Below, piece by piece: positions 1 through 8,899 of a DNA stretch of 64,000 nt. This DNA comes from Chersky-840 sp036511675 (GTDB lineage: Bacteria; Actinomycetota; Acidimicrobiia; Acidimicrobiales; UBA8190), in the NCBI GenBank assembly GCA_036511675.1, contig DATCBU010000116.1, positions 1 through 64,000 of the forward strand. The letters run 5' to 3'. A program made the position numbers and the translations under genes. Numbering within the stretch: position 1 is the stretch's first letter; each line of letters starts with the position of its first letter. Below the pieces are notes generated by a model. That model had not been told where the DNA came from. It worked only from the letters and a program-made list of their open reading frames with translations, and searched no databases.

Positions 1-470
1 GCGCGCACCGCCAGGAAGAAGCACCACCCCGACACCACGGGGGCGAGCGTTACGACCACGTTGAAGGCGGCGATGGGGCCGAAGATCCAAGTGATGGGGG
101 CGAAGAGCACGCCACCCGCCATCCACGTGGCGTTGACCAACATGTTGGCCCCGCCCTGGCCGGCATAGATGGCGTTGGAGAGAAAGGGGTTGTGCCCGTG
201 CACCAGGGCCCACGGGGTCCAGGCCAGGAACCCCAGGGCTTCGCTCACGTCGCCGCACTGACACGTGACCGTCGACGAGGGATGCCCTGTCACCCATACG
301 CGCCACCACATGACCACGGAGATGGCCAGGAGCCCGATGATGACCGCCGCGTGCAGGGCGACGACGTCCCATTTGATCCGGTGGCGCAAGGTCGGACCGC
401 CAGCGGCCTCCTCAACCTCTTGGCCGGGGGCGTGCCCACCAGGTGTGTCGAGTGTCAACTGCGACGACAT
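1..470 (-). CDS. Polytopic membrane protein, 5' part only
   Basis: The gene starts at ATG 470 and runs off the left edge, so only the first 156 codons are present. After about 30 polar residues comes a membrane segment (VVALHAAVIIGLLAISVVMW), a loop with CQCGDVSEALGFLAWTPWAL, and further hydrophobic stretches (LFAPITWIFGPIAAFNVVVTL). A short cytosolic N-terminus, first helix and large outer loop are typical of GT-C type glycosyltransferases and related polytopic proteins, but no catalytic motif lies in the visible part. It is third in a leftward group after a GT2 enzyme and a methyltransferase, 15 bases behind the latter, which suggests a shared role in building or exporting a glycan. Exact function unknown. 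Confidence 0.7.
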   Translation of the reverse strand, partial: MSSQLTLDTPGGHAPGQEVEEAAGGPTLRHRIKWDVVALHAAVIIGLLAISVVMWWRVWVTGHPSSTVTCQCGDVSEALGFLAWTPWALVHGHNPFLSNAIYAGQGGANMLVNATWMAGGVLFAPITWIFGPIAAFNVVVTLAPVVSGWCFFLAVR

Positions 471-485
471 GAACCCCGCACCGCG

Positions 486-1238
486 TCAGCGCTTGACACC
501 GGCGACGAACAGGGACTGACCACAGGGCGGGTCGATGGCCTTTTCGAGGAGCCGTGTCATGGGGATCACCGTCTTGTCGTAGAACGAGACCAGACGGGGG
601 CCCCCCGCCGGCGACGAAGACCGCAAGACGCGCCCGTTGACGAACCAGGCGAAGTAGCCGGGCAAGTTCACGTAGTGCGCCTCTGCCACCGAGAACCCGG
701 CCGACTCCATCTTGGTGACGAGCTCGCGCCGCCGGTATCGCCGGACGTGGCCCACGCCCCGGTCCATGGCTCCGAAGATGCTGGGGAATGCCGGCACCAG
801 CACCGCCAGGGGAGCGCCCGGATTGAGAACGGAGGCGACCGCGCCCAGAGCCGACACGTCGTCCTCGATGTGCTCCAGCACATTGAACGACATGGCGGAG
901 TCGACGCGCAGCGCTCGCAGCTCGTTGATGACGGCGGGGTCGTTCACGTTGCCCTGCACGATGGTGACATCGGCCCGTGAGTCGAAGCGACGCTCCAGCT
1001 CGGTCACCAGCCCGGGGTCGATCTCCAGGGCGACGGCGTGCTCGCGCCCGATGAGGCACTCGAACATGGTGCCGCTCCCGGCACCGACCTCGAGGACCCG
1101 GTTCCCGAGATACGGCGACGCCATGGAGAAAATCCAGTCCCGGTACCGGGGCGCCCCCGCCAGTACCTCGAGGACGCGTCCCAGTGTGGGGGAGTGCCGG
1201 TCAGTGACAGGCGGCGTCTCATCGTGGGGCGTGGCCAT
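486..1238 (-). CDS. SAM-dependent methyltransferase, class I
   Basis: A 250-residue protein starting at MATPHDE. It shows the Rossmann SAM-binding motif I as VLEVGAGSGTMFECL (about residues 48-62), the acidic end of strand 2 as VALEIDP, and the post-motif FNVLEHIEDDVSALG (about 120-134) seen in Methyltransf_11/UbiE-like enzymes. The C-terminal part carries VGHVRRYRRRELVTKMESAGF, common in methyltransferases encoded beside GT2 genes. It follows the GT2 gene by 35 bases in the same direction and precedes a membrane protein, so a glycan or lipid-linked intermediate is the likely substrate; that is inference. The upstream part of the open frame has no recognisable domain, so the internal ATG was chosen. 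Confidence 0.85.
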   Translation of the reverse strand: MATPHDETPPVTDRHSPTLGRVLEVLAGAPRYRDWIFSMASPYLGNRVLEVGAGSGTMFECLIGREHAVALEIDPGLVTELERRFDSRADVTIVQGNVNDPAVINELRALRVDSAMSFNVLEHIEDDVSALGAVASVLNPGAPLAVLVPAFPSIFGAMDRGVGHVRRYRRRELVTKMESAGFSVAEAHYVNLPGYFAWFVNGRVLRSSSPAGGPRLVSFYDKTVIPMTRLLEKAIDPPCGQSLFVAGVKR

Positions 1239-1273
1239 TCTGACTTTCGACCCTCTTCCGGAGCGAGTGATGC

Positions 1274-1972
1274 TCAGGGTCGATGGTTCCAGAAGCGGTA
1301 GCGGAGCAGGGTCATCACGGCCTTGACTCCGTCCATGGCGGTGAGCTTCTTGCCCTCCTCGCGAGAGCGGGCGGTGTAGGTGACCGGCACCTCGAAGATC
1401 CGGTGGCCGAGCCGGAGCAGCTTGGCGGTGATCTCGGGTTCGAGCTCGAACCCATTGGCGCGCAGGTCGAGCGAGCGTGCCACGTCGAGCGGCATCACCT
1501 TGTACCCCGTCTCCATGTCCGACAGGTAGCAGTTGTACAGAACGTTGGTGACGAGGGTGACGAGGCGATTGCCCATCACGTACCAGTAGCTGTATGCGGC
1601 GTGACTCGAGAACGAGCGTGACCCGTACACGATGGTGGCCCTTTCGGCCTTGAGCGGTTCGAGGAGCGTCCCGTAGTCGTCGGGCGAGTACTCGAGGTCG
1701 GCGTCCTGGATCAAGACGATGTGACCCCGGGCGTGGGTGAGGCCGGTGCGGATGGCGGCACCCTTCCCGCGGTTGACGTCGTGTCGTACCGAGCGGACGC
1801 GATCGCCGTCGACGCGGCTCTCCATCACGGCCCACGTGTCATCGCTGGAACCGTCGTCGACGAGGACGATTTCGAGGTCTTCGGGGACCTTCAGCACGGC
1901 ATCAATGACGCGCTCGAGCGTCCTTCCCTCGTTATACGCCGGAATGAGCACCGAAAGATAAGGCGCAGTCAC
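1274..1972 (-). CDS. GT2 glycosyltransferase, dolichyl-phosphate mannose synthase-like
   Basis: A 232-residue GT-A enzyme that would transfer a sugar from a nucleotide donor, probably onto a polyprenyl phosphate. The fold begins at once with LSVLIPAYNEGRTLERVI, followed by VLVDDGSSDDTW and the metal-binding DxD region as IQDADLEYSPDDY (about residues 86-98), then GSRSF and ETGYKVM, all as in the DPM1 group. There are no membrane helices, so it should be cytosolic or peripheral. GTG 1972 was chosen because it follows a strong Shine-Dalgarno (GGAGGGGGG) and places the conserved strand at the N-terminus; a longer frame upstream adds only unconserved residues. It heads a three-gene group with a methyltransferase and a membrane protein. 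Confidence 0.88.
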   Translation of the reverse strand: MTAPYLSVLIPAYNEGRTLERVIDAVLKVPEDLEIVLVDDGSSDDTWAVMESRVDGDRVRSVRHDVNRGKGAAIRTGLTHARGHIVLIQDADLEYSPDDYGTLLEPLKAERATIVYGSRSFSSHAAYSYWYVMGNRLVTLVTNVLYNCYLSDMETGYKVMPLDVARSLDLRANGFELEPEITAKLLRLGHRIFEVPVTYTARSREEGKKLTAMDGVKAVMTLLRYRFWNHRP

Positions 1973-2109
1973 GGTCGCCCCCCTCCACTGGTTCCCGCCC
2001 ACGACCGGAACGGGTAGTCCCGGTCCAAATACTGTACGGCATGGTCGGGCCTTTTCGACAGGGGTAAGAGCCAATTCGTGATGCGCCACCCGACCCCTCG
2101 GCCAGGCGC

Positions 2110-2130
2110 AACCCCAGGATTGCGGGGGTT
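2110..2130 (-). terminator. Short hairpin after the acyl-CoA dehydrogenase gene
   Basis: AACCCC at 2110-2115 pairs with GGGGTT at 2125-2130 across a 9-base loop, 11 bases past the end of the leftward acyl-CoA dehydrogenase gene. The stem is short and no U-tract follows on the leftward strand, so it is only a candidate terminator or 3'-end stabiliser. Confidence 0.3.
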
Positions 2131-2140
2131 TCCGGGGCTC

Positions 2141-3304
2141 TCAGTAGGACTTGGGCAGGTGCAGCGAGTGCTGGGCCACGAAGTTCAGGATCATCTCCCG
2201 GCTGACCGGAGCGGTGCGCATGAGCCGGGCCATGCCCCACATGTCGGCGAGGCCGTACTCCGATGACATCCCGTTGCCGCCATGGGTCTGGATGGCCTGG
2301 TCGAGTGCCGCCAGCGACGCCTCGGCGGCGGCGTACTTGGCCATGTTGGCCGCTTCTCCGGCCACACCGGCGTCGGCTCCCGAGTCACAAGCCCACGCCG
2401 CCTTCTGGCACATGAGCCGGGCCAGCTCGACTTCGATCTTGGCCTTGGCCAATGGATGCGAGATGCCCTGGTGGCGCGCGATGGGGGTTCCCCACACCGA
2501 GCGGTCCCGGGCGTAGGCGGCGGCCTTGTCGAGGGCGTAGCGACCGATGCCGCTGGCCATCGCCGCCGTCATGATGCGCTCGGGGTTGAGCCCGACGAAC
2601 ACCTGGCGCAGGCCCTCACCCTCGGTGCCCAGCAGTCGGTCGGCGGGAATCTCGACGTTGTCGAAGAACAACGTGAACTGCTTTTCGGGGGCGACGATCT
2701 CGACGGGGATGAGGGTCTTGTCGAGGCCGGGGCTGTCGAGGTCGACGATGAACAGTGACAGGCGCCCCCGCCCGGTGTCCTCGTCGACACCGGTGCGCGT
2801 GACCACGAGCACGGCTTCGGACTCATCGGCGCCGGAGATGTAGTACTTCGTCCCGGTGAGACGCCAGACGTCGCCGTCGCGCCTGGCGGTGGTGGAGATC
2901 TTGTGGCTGTTGGACCCGGCGTCGGGCTCGGTGATGGCGAAGGCCATCTTGAGCTCGCCCGAACCGAAGCGGGGCAACCACGACTCCTTCTGCGCCTGGG
3001 AGCCGAAGTTGGCGATGATGGTGGCGCAGATAGCGGGCGACACCACCAGCAGCAGCAGGGGACAGCCGTTGGCAGCGAGCTCCTCGAGGACGATGGCGAG
3101 CTCGGCGATCCCCTTGCCGCCCCCGCCGAACTCCGCCGGGACGTTCACCCCCAGGAACCCGCCTTGGGCCAACTCGTTCCACAACTCGTCGGTGTTCCCA
3201 CCGCTGCGGGCGCGCGCCGCGAAGTAGCTGTGGCCGTATTTCGAGGCGATGCCGTCCACCGCCTCGCGCAGCATGCGCTGTTCGTCGGTCTCACGGAAGT
3301 CCAT
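2141..3304 (-). CDS. Acyl-CoA dehydrogenase
   Basis: A 387-residue FAD enzyme of normal family length that would introduce an alpha,beta double bond into an acyl-CoA and pass electrons to ETF. It begins MDFRETDEQRMLREAV, has the flavin-contact segment FAITEPDAGSNSHKI (about residues 121-135), the middle-domain strand TGTKYYISGADE and the C-terminal QTHGGNGMSSEYGLADMW region that closes over the substrate. It is the last gene of the operon carboxylase beta, carboxylase alpha, AtuA, dehydrogenase, and starts 3 bases after the AtuA stop with a GAGG Shine-Dalgarno inside the AtuA gene. The context suggests a branched or methyl-substituted acyl-CoA (citronellyl- or isovaleryl-CoA type) as substrate; this is inferred from neighbours only. 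Confidence 0.9.
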   Translation of the reverse strand: MDFRETDEQRMLREAVDGIASKYGHSYFAARARSGGNTDELWNELAQGGFLGVNVPAEFGGGGKGIAELAIVLEELAANGCPLLLLVVSPAICATIIANFGSQAQKESWLPRFGSGELKMAFAITEPDAGSNSHKISTTARRDGDVWRLTGTKYYISGADESEAVLVVTRTGVDEDTGRGRLSLFIVDLDSPGLDKTLIPVEIVAPEKQFTLFFDNVEIPADRLLGTEGEGLRQVFVGLNPERIMTAAMASGIGRYALDKAAAYARDRSVWGTPIARHQGISHPLAKAKIEVELARLMCQKAAWACDSGADAGVAGEAANMAKYAAAEASLAALDQAIQTHGGNGMSSEYGLADMWGMARLMRTAPVSREMILNFVAQHSLHLPKSY

Positions 3305-3307
3305 GGC

Positions 3308-5125
3308 TCACCTCGGGTCGTCGGCGGGGATTTCGTCCAGGAGTGCCACGGGCACGTCCACCAGGCGCGAGCGGAGGTACTCGCCCAGGCTCTTGGCCTG
3401 GGGGTCGGGTCGGGTCGACGAGGCCACGCCCTCGCCCAGCAGTCCCTGCACCACGAAATTCACGGCGAGGAGATTCGGGAGCACGTGGCGCTGCACCTCG
3501 AGGTCGGCCGCCTCGGGGAGGAGCTGCCGGAACCGGTCCACGGTGACCTCGGCCGCCAACCAGGCGAAGCCGGCGGGGCTGCGGGCCCACAGGCCGACGT
3601 TGGCGTTGCCCCCCTTGTCGCCCGAGCGCGCCCCGATGACGGTCCCGAGCGGCATGCGGCGGGTGGCGCCCCCTGGGGGCGGGGGCCCATCGGTGACGGG
3701 AGCGGCGGCGGCAGGCGTGGCCGTGGTCGGCCCCGGCGCCACGACCACCCGCCGGCCATTCTGGTGGACCACGGTCTCGTCCACCCCCAGACGGGGAACG
3801 AGCGTCGGCCAGAACACGCCGTAGGCCGTGCCCTCGCCGGGTGGCGACGTCAGGTAGAAGCCGGGGTAGCTGGCCAGCGCCAGCTCGGTGGCGGCGTTGG
3901 AGAAGTGGCGGCCCACGACCTCGGGATCGGGGTCTTTGACCGTGATGCGCAGCTGGGCGCTGGCCTGCTCGTTGCTCGACGCGTCGGGCACGTCGGTGCG
4001 GATGAGGCGCACGTCGTAGTGGGTGAAGCGCGACGCCCCGTCGACGAGCTCGTCCATGGTGCGCCGCACCAGCGACGCCTTCTCCTCGATGTCGAGACCG
4101 GTCAGCACGAACGTCATCGTGTTGCGGTAGCCGCCCAGCAGGTTGATCGACACCTTGAGCTTCTCCGGGGCGGGGAGCCCCCGCACGCCCGACACCCGCA
4201 CCCGGTCCGGTCCCACCTGCTCGAGATGGATGGTCGAGAAGTCCGCCACCACATCGGGGTTGGCGTAGTGCGCGGCGCCGACCTCGTAGAGGAGCTGAGC
4301 CGTGACGGTCCCCACCGACACCAGGCCGCCGGTTCCCTCGTGCTTGGTGATGACGGCGGATCCGTCCTCGGCCACCTCGGCCAGGGGGAAGCCGGGGTGC
4401 TCGAGCCCCGGCACCTCGCGGAAGAACGCGTAATTGCCACCCGTGGTCTGGGTGCCGCACTCGATGACATGTCCTACCACCACCGCCCCGGCCAGGCGGT
4501 CCCAGTCGGTGCGAGACCATCCGAACCACCACGCCGCCGGGCCGACCACCAGCGAGGCGTCGGTGACCCGTCCCGTCACCACCACGTCGGCCCCCTGGGC
4601 CAGGGCCTCGGCGATGCCGAACCCGCCCAAATAGGCGTTGGCGCTCACGGGGTCGCTCCCCGCCTCGGCCAGGGGCCGGCCCGTGTCGAGATGGGCCAGC
4701 GGGTCACCGGCGGCTTGCATCGATCCCAGGCGATCGAGGATGTCGTCGCCCTCCACATGGGCGACGTTGACGTCGATGCCGAGTGTGGCGCCGAGGTCGC
4801 GCAGGCTCTGGGCCAGCCCCGCGGGGTTGAGCCCCCCGGCATTCGCCACCACCCTGACCCCCTGGTCGATGCAGGTGCCCAGGACCTGTTCCATCTGCCG
4901 GTAAAAGGTGCGGGCATATCCCAGAGTGGAGTCACGCTGACGCGACTTCCACAGGATCAGCATGGTGAGCTCGGCGAGGTAGTCGCCGGTCAGGACGTCG
5001 GGAGCCTCGCCGTCTCTGAGGAGCTCGAACGGGGCGGCCAGCCTGTCGCCGAAGAAGCCCGAGCAGTTGGCGATACGGACCGCACGCGGCGTCGGGCTTC
5101 TCCTGACACCCGGACCCGTCCCCAT
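3308..5125 (-). CDS. AtuA family protein (DUF1446), two-domain form
   Basis: A 605-residue protein of the family found in acyclic terpene utilisation (Atu) and leucine/isovalerate (Liu) clusters; its biochemical role is not settled. The N-terminal AtuA domain (about 15-460) shows IANCSGFFGDRLAAP, GDYLAELTM, RVVANAGGLNPAGLAQ and VVVTGRVTDASLVVGPAAWWFGW. A Pro/Ala linker (about 465-490) leads to the C-terminal ferredoxin-like domain with GARSGDKGGNANVGLWAR (about 500-517), which in other species can be a separate protein. The ATG at 5125 shares one base with the stop of the carboxylase alpha gene (TGATG), so the genes are translationally coupled. With the carboxylase and dehydrogenase it makes a catabolic module for branched acyl-CoAs. 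Confidence 0.87.
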   Translation of the reverse strand: MGTGPGVRRSPTPRAVRIANCSGFFGDRLAAPFELLRDGEAPDVLTGDYLAELTMLILWKSRQRDSTLGYARTFYRQMEQVLGTCIDQGVRVVANAGGLNPAGLAQSLRDLGATLGIDVNVAHVEGDDILDRLGSMQAAGDPLAHLDTGRPLAEAGSDPVSANAYLGGFGIAEALAQGADVVVTGRVTDASLVVGPAAWWFGWSRTDWDRLAGAVVVGHVIECGTQTTGGNYAFFREVPGLEHPGFPLAEVAEDGSAVITKHEGTGGLVSVGTVTAQLLYEVGAAHYANPDVVADFSTIHLEQVGPDRVRVSGVRGLPAPEKLKVSINLLGGYRNTMTFVLTGLDIEEKASLVRRTMDELVDGASRFTHYDVRLIRTDVPDASSNEQASAQLRITVKDPDPEVVGRHFSNAATELALASYPGFYLTSPPGEGTAYGVFWPTLVPRLGVDETVVHQNGRRVVVAPGPTTATPAAAAPVTDGPPPPGGATRRMPLGTVIGARSGDKGGNANVGLWARSPAGFAWLAAEVTVDRFRQLLPEAADLEVQRHVLPNLLAVNFVVQGLLGEGVASSTRPDPQAKSLGEYLRSRLVDVPVALLDEIPADDPR

Positions 5126-7194
5126 CAGGTCCCCTCGCCGCCACCGCCGTCGGGCCCCTCGATGACCACGAGCAGACGCCCCGCCTCGACCTGCTCGCCG
5201 GCGACGACATGCACCTCGGTGACCGTCCCGTCGGAGGGGGCGCGCACCTCGTGCTCCATCTTCATGGCTTCGATGGCGACCAGCGTGTCGCCCGTCGCCA
5301 CGGTGTCGCCGGCGGCCACGGCCACCTTGACCACGGTGCCGGGGAGCGGGGCCACGAGGGCTCCGGCGGCAAGCTGGCTCCCGGGCAACGGGAAGCGCTC
5401 GACCTCGGTGAGCACCGTGGACCCGTCGGGCCCGTCGACGAAGGCCACGAGTCCCACCCGCTCTACCTCGTAGCGCCGGGCCACGCCCGATGCGCCGTCC
5501 TCATCAGATGCGACAGCGACGCTGAGCACCACGGCGTCGCCCCGACAGGACAACACCGAGATGTCTCGACGCGCCACGCCGTCGACGGCCACCAAGGTGC
5601 ACGTCCCGGCCCGGTCGAACCGGTAGTCGACCTCGATGGGGCCGTCGGGACCGGTGAAGGCGGTCGTCTGGGGCGCCGAGGGATTGTTGCGCCACCCTGA
5701 CGGCATGGCCGCTAGCACCGGCGCCTGGTCGCGTCGTCGGGCCTGGCCCGCCAACGCCGCGGCCACGGCGTGGAGCTGTCGGGCCGGCGCGTCCGCCAGA
5801 GGCGCACCGAGCACGGCGGGGTCGTGGCGCACCAGGAAGCCGGTGTCGATGTCGCCGGCCAGGAACTCGGGGTGGCGCAGGATGCGGACGAGGAGGTCGC
5901 GGTTGGTGGTGACGCCGTGGATCTGGGCCCGCTCGAGCGCTCCGGCCAGGGCGCGGGCCGCCTCGGTGCGGGTGGGGGCGTGGGCGATGACCTTGGCCAG
6001 CATGGGGTCGTAGTGGACCGAGACCTCCGACCCGTCCTCGACGCCGCTGTCGATGCGGACTCCCGAGGTGGCGGGGAACCGGAAGCGCTGCACGTGTCCG
6101 GCCGAGGGTTGGAAGCCGCGGGTGGCGTCCTCGGCGTAGAGGCGGGCCTCGATGGCATGCCCCGTGACCCGCGCCTCGGTGACCTCGGGGGGGAGCGCCA
6201 TGCCGTCGGCGACGAGGAGTTGCAGCCGAACGAGGTCGAGCCCGGTGACGAGCTCGGTGACGGGGTGCTCGACCTGGAGCCGGGTGTTGACCTCCAAGAA
6301 GGCGAAGCGTCCGTCGGGGAGGACGAGGAATTCCACGGTGCCGGCGTTGACGTAGCCGATGGCCCGAGCGGCGGTGACCGCGGCCGCACACAACTCGGCG
6401 CGTTGCTCGGGGGTGAGCACGGGGGAGGGGCTCTCCTCGATGATCTTCTGGTGCCGGCGCTGGATCGAGCACTCGCGCTCGAAGAGGTGCACCACGTTGC
6501 CATGGGCGTCACCGAGGATCTGCACCTCGATGTGACGGGGGCGCGCCACGTAGGGCTCGACGAACACGGTCCCGTCACCGAAGGCTGAGGCCGCTTCTCG
6601 CTGCGCCGAGGCCACGGCGTCGGCGAATGCGTCGGGACCCTCAACTACGCGCATGCCCCGGCCGCCGCCGCCCGCCGAAGCCTTGACGAGCACGGGCCAG
6701 CCCAGCGCGGCCACGGCGTGCGCAACCGCCGGGTCGGGATCGCCCGCCTTCGAGCCTCGTCGCGGTTTCGGAGCACCACCGGAGGGGATCTCGACCGTGG
6801 GGAGCACGGGAACGCCCGCCGCAGCCATGGTGGCCTTGGCCGTCAGCTTCGAGCCCATGGCCTCGATCACCTCGGGAGGGGGCCCCACGAAGACGAGCCC
6901 CGCCGCCACACAGGCCCGCGCGAAGCGTGCGTCCTCGGACAGAAACCCGTACCCGGGGTGCACGGCGTCGGCACCGCTGCGGCGCGCGGCGCGGACGAGC
7001 GCGTCCGCATCGAGATAGGTGTCGGTCGGAGCCGCACCCGGCAGCCGGACGAACTCGTCGGCTTCTCCCACATAGGGGGCCTCGAGGTCGGGGTCCGAGC
7101 ACACCGCCACGCAGCTGATGCCGAGCGCGTGTGCCCCCCGGATGACGCGGCGCGCGATCTCGCTGCGATTGGCGACGAGGAGCTTCTGGATCAT
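5125..7194 (-). CDS. Acyl-CoA carboxylase alpha subunit (biotin carboxylase + biotin carrier)
   Basis: A 689-residue subunit that carboxylates its own biotin with ATP and bicarbonate. The biotin carboxylase part (1 to about 460) shows KLLVANRSEIARRVIR, the ATP-grasp glycine loop SAGGGGRGMRVV (about 175), ERECSIQRRHQKIIEESP and the active-site EVNTRLQVEHPVTEL. A middle region leads to the C-terminal biotinyl domain with EAMKMEHEV (about 647-655), whose lysine is biotinylated. Domain order and length match MccA, geranyl-CoA and propionyl-CoA carboxylases. An unusual charged insertion, KPRRGSKAGDPDP, lies between the ATP-grasp subdomains near residue 145. It is encoded 9 bases after the beta subunit. 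Linkage to AtuA favours a methylcrotonyl-, geranyl- or similar branched enoyl-CoA substrate, but the substrate cannot be read from this subunit. Confidence 0.92.
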   Translation of the reverse strand: MIQKLLVANRSEIARRVIRGAHALGISCVAVCSDPDLEAPYVGEADEFVRLPGAAPTDTYLDADALVRAARRSGADAVHPGYGFLSEDARFARACVAAGLVFVGPPPEVIEAMGSKLTAKATMAAAGVPVLPTVEIPSGGAPKPRRGSKAGDPDPAVAHAVAALGWPVLVKASAGGGGRGMRVVEGPDAFADAVASAQREAASAFGDGTVFVEPYVARPRHIEVQILGDAHGNVVHLFERECSIQRRHQKIIEESPSPVLTPEQRAELCAAAVTAARAIGYVNAGTVEFLVLPDGRFAFLEVNTRLQVEHPVTELVTGLDLVRLQLLVADGMALPPEVTEARVTGHAIEARLYAEDATRGFQPSAGHVQRFRFPATSGVRIDSGVEDGSEVSVHYDPMLAKVIAHAPTRTEAARALAGALERAQIHGVTTNRDLLVRILRHPEFLAGDIDTGFLVRHDPAVLGAPLADAPARQLHAVAAALAGQARRRDQAPVLAAMPSGWRNNPSAPQTTAFTGPDGPIEVDYRFDRAGTCTLVAVDGVARRDISVLSCRGDAVVLSVAVASDEDGASGVARRYEVERVGLVAFVDGPDGSTVLTEVERFPLPGSQLAAGALVAPLPGTVVKVAVAAGDTVATGDTLVAIEAMKMEHEVRAPSDGTVTEVHVVAGEQVEAGRLLVVIEGPDGGGGEGT

Positions 7195-7203
7195 GCCGTC
7201 ACG

Positions 7204-8802
7204 TCACATCCGGAACACGCCGTAGCCGCGCGTGCCGTGGACGGGGGTGTTGTGGATGACCGACAGGCACATGCCGAGCACATGGCGCGTGTCGCGGGGG
7301 TCGATGATGCCGTCGTCGTAGAGCCGGCCGGTGAGGAACAGGGGCAGGGACTCGCGCTCGATCTGGGACTCGACCATGGCCCGCATCTGGGCGTCGGCCT
7401 CCTCGTCGAAGTCCTCGCCCCGGGAGGCGGCTCCCTGGCGGGCCACGATGGACAGGACGCCCGCCAGCTGCGCCGGACCCATCACGGCCGAGCGGGCGTT
7501 GGGCCACGAGAACAGAAATCGGGGGTTGTAGGCGCGGCCGCACATGCCGTAGTTGCCCGCACCATAGGAGGCACCGATGTTCACGGTGAGGTGGGGGACC
7601 CTCGAGTTCGAGACGGCGTTGATCATCTTGGCGCCGTCCTTGATGATGCCGCGCTGTTCATATTCCTTGCCCACCATGTACCCGGTCGTGTTCTGCAGGA
7701 ACAGGAGCGGGACGTCGGTTTGGTTGCACAGCTGGATAAATTGGGTGGCCTTGTTGGCCTCCTCGCTGAACAACACGCCGCGGTGGTTGGCCAGTACCCC
7801 GATCCCGTACCCGTGGATGGAGGCCCAGCCGGTCACGAGACTCGGCCCGTACAGCGGCTTGAACTCGTCGAAGCGAGAGCCGTCGACCACCCGCGCCAGG
7901 ACGTCGCGCGGGTCGAACGGGACGCGCAGGTCCGCCGAGGCGATGCCGAGGAGCTCGTCGGGGTCGTGCACCGGGTCGTCGGCCGGAAGGGACGGGGCAG
8001 GGCCGTGCTTGTGCCAGTTGAGCCGGGACACGATGGCGCGTCCGATGCGGATGGCGTCGGTCTCGTCGGTGGCCAGGTAGTCGGCCAGGCCGCTTACCCG
8101 TGCGTGCATGGAGGCGCCCCCGAGCTCCTCGTCGTCGGACTCCTCGCCTGTCGCCATCTTCACCAGGGGTGGTCCGCCCAGGAACACCTTGGAGCGGCCG
8201 TCGATCATGACGATGTGGTCGCTCATGCCCGGCACATACGCACCGCCGGCGGTGGAGTTCCCGAACACCAGCGCGATGGTGGGCACCGCCGCGGCCGAGC
8301 GCTGCGTCAGGTCCCGAAAGCCGCGTCCCCCGGGGATGAAGATCTCGGACTGGGTGGGAAGGTCGGCGCCGCCCGACTCCACGAGGCTGATCGACGGCAG
8401 CCGGTTCTCGAGCGCCACGTCGGCCAGACGAGACGACTTGCGCATGGTGAAGGGATTGGTGGCTCCGCCGCGCACGGTGGGGTCGTTGGCCGACACCAGG
8501 CACTCAACCCCGCTCACCACGCCGATGCCCGAGACCAGGCTCGCCCCCACGGTGTAGTCCGTGCCCCACGCCGCCAAGGGGGCGATCTCGAGGAAGGGGG
8601 AGTCGCGGTCCAGGAGCAGCTCAACCCGTTCGTGGGCCAGCATCTTGCCCCGGCTCCGGTGGCGCTCCACGTAGCGCTGGCCCCCACCGCCACGGGCCAC
8701 GGCCAGCTGTTCCTCTACCTCGGCCAGGGCCGCCTCCATAGCCGCCCGGTTCTGGCGGTAGGTGTCGGAGCCGGGGTCGATCGTCGAGGTCAGGAGGGGC
8801 AT
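7204..8802 (-). CDS. Acyl-CoA carboxylase beta subunit (carboxyltransferase)
   Basis: The 532-residue carboxyltransferase that moves CO2 from biotin to the acyl-CoA. It has the N-terminal crotonase-like half with RGKMLAHERVELLLD, GGATNPFTMRKSSR, VESGGADLPTQSEIF and GNSTAGGAYVPGMSD, and the C-terminal half with YGPSLVTGWASIHGYGIG, GYMVGKEYEQRGIIKDGAKM and GAGNYGMCGRAY. The VESGGADLPTQ and EELGGASMHARVSGLADY segments resemble methylcrotonyl-/geranyl-CoA carboxylase beta chains more than propionyl-CoA ones. It heads the leftward operon. I chose ATG 8802 (MPLLTSTIDPGS); an in-frame ATG at 8901 would add 33 residues and overlap the glmU start on the other strand. Neither start has a clear Shine-Dalgarno. 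Confidence 0.9.
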   Translation of the reverse strand: MPLLTSTIDPGSDTYRQNRAAMEAALAEVEEQLAVARGGGGQRYVERHRSRGKMLAHERVELLLDRDSPFLEIAPLAAWGTDYTVGASLVSGIGVVSGVECLVSANDPTVRGGATNPFTMRKSSRLADVALENRLPSISLVESGGADLPTQSEIFIPGGRGFRDLTQRSAAAVPTIALVFGNSTAGGAYVPGMSDHIVMIDGRSKVFLGGPPLVKMATGEESDDEELGGASMHARVSGLADYLATDETDAIRIGRAIVSRLNWHKHGPAPSLPADDPVHDPDELLGIASADLRVPFDPRDVLARVVDGSRFDEFKPLYGPSLVTGWASIHGYGIGVLANHRGVLFSEEANKATQFIQLCNQTDVPLLFLQNTTGYMVGKEYEQRGIIKDGAKMINAVSNSRVPHLTVNIGASYGAGNYGMCGRAYNPRFLFSWPNARSAVMGPAQLAGVLSIVARQGAASRGEDFDEEADAQMRAMVESQIERESLPLFLTGRLYDDGIIDPRDTRHVLGMCLSVIHNTPVHGTRGYGVFRM

Positions 8803-8899
8803 CGGGCGGGGGAGGGCGTGCTCGGCGGCGCGTCGGGGGCGCTCGAGGTCGTCGTGGACTGCGCTGTCCCCCCCGTCATCGGGTGACAGACTAAACCGC

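Noticed and set aside
2903..8886. Long rightward open frames of 700-850 codons opposite the carboxylase operon
   Set aside because: They are antisense frames created by the strong third-position G/C bias of the leftward genes; they show no domain, and the leftward proteins are unmistakable.
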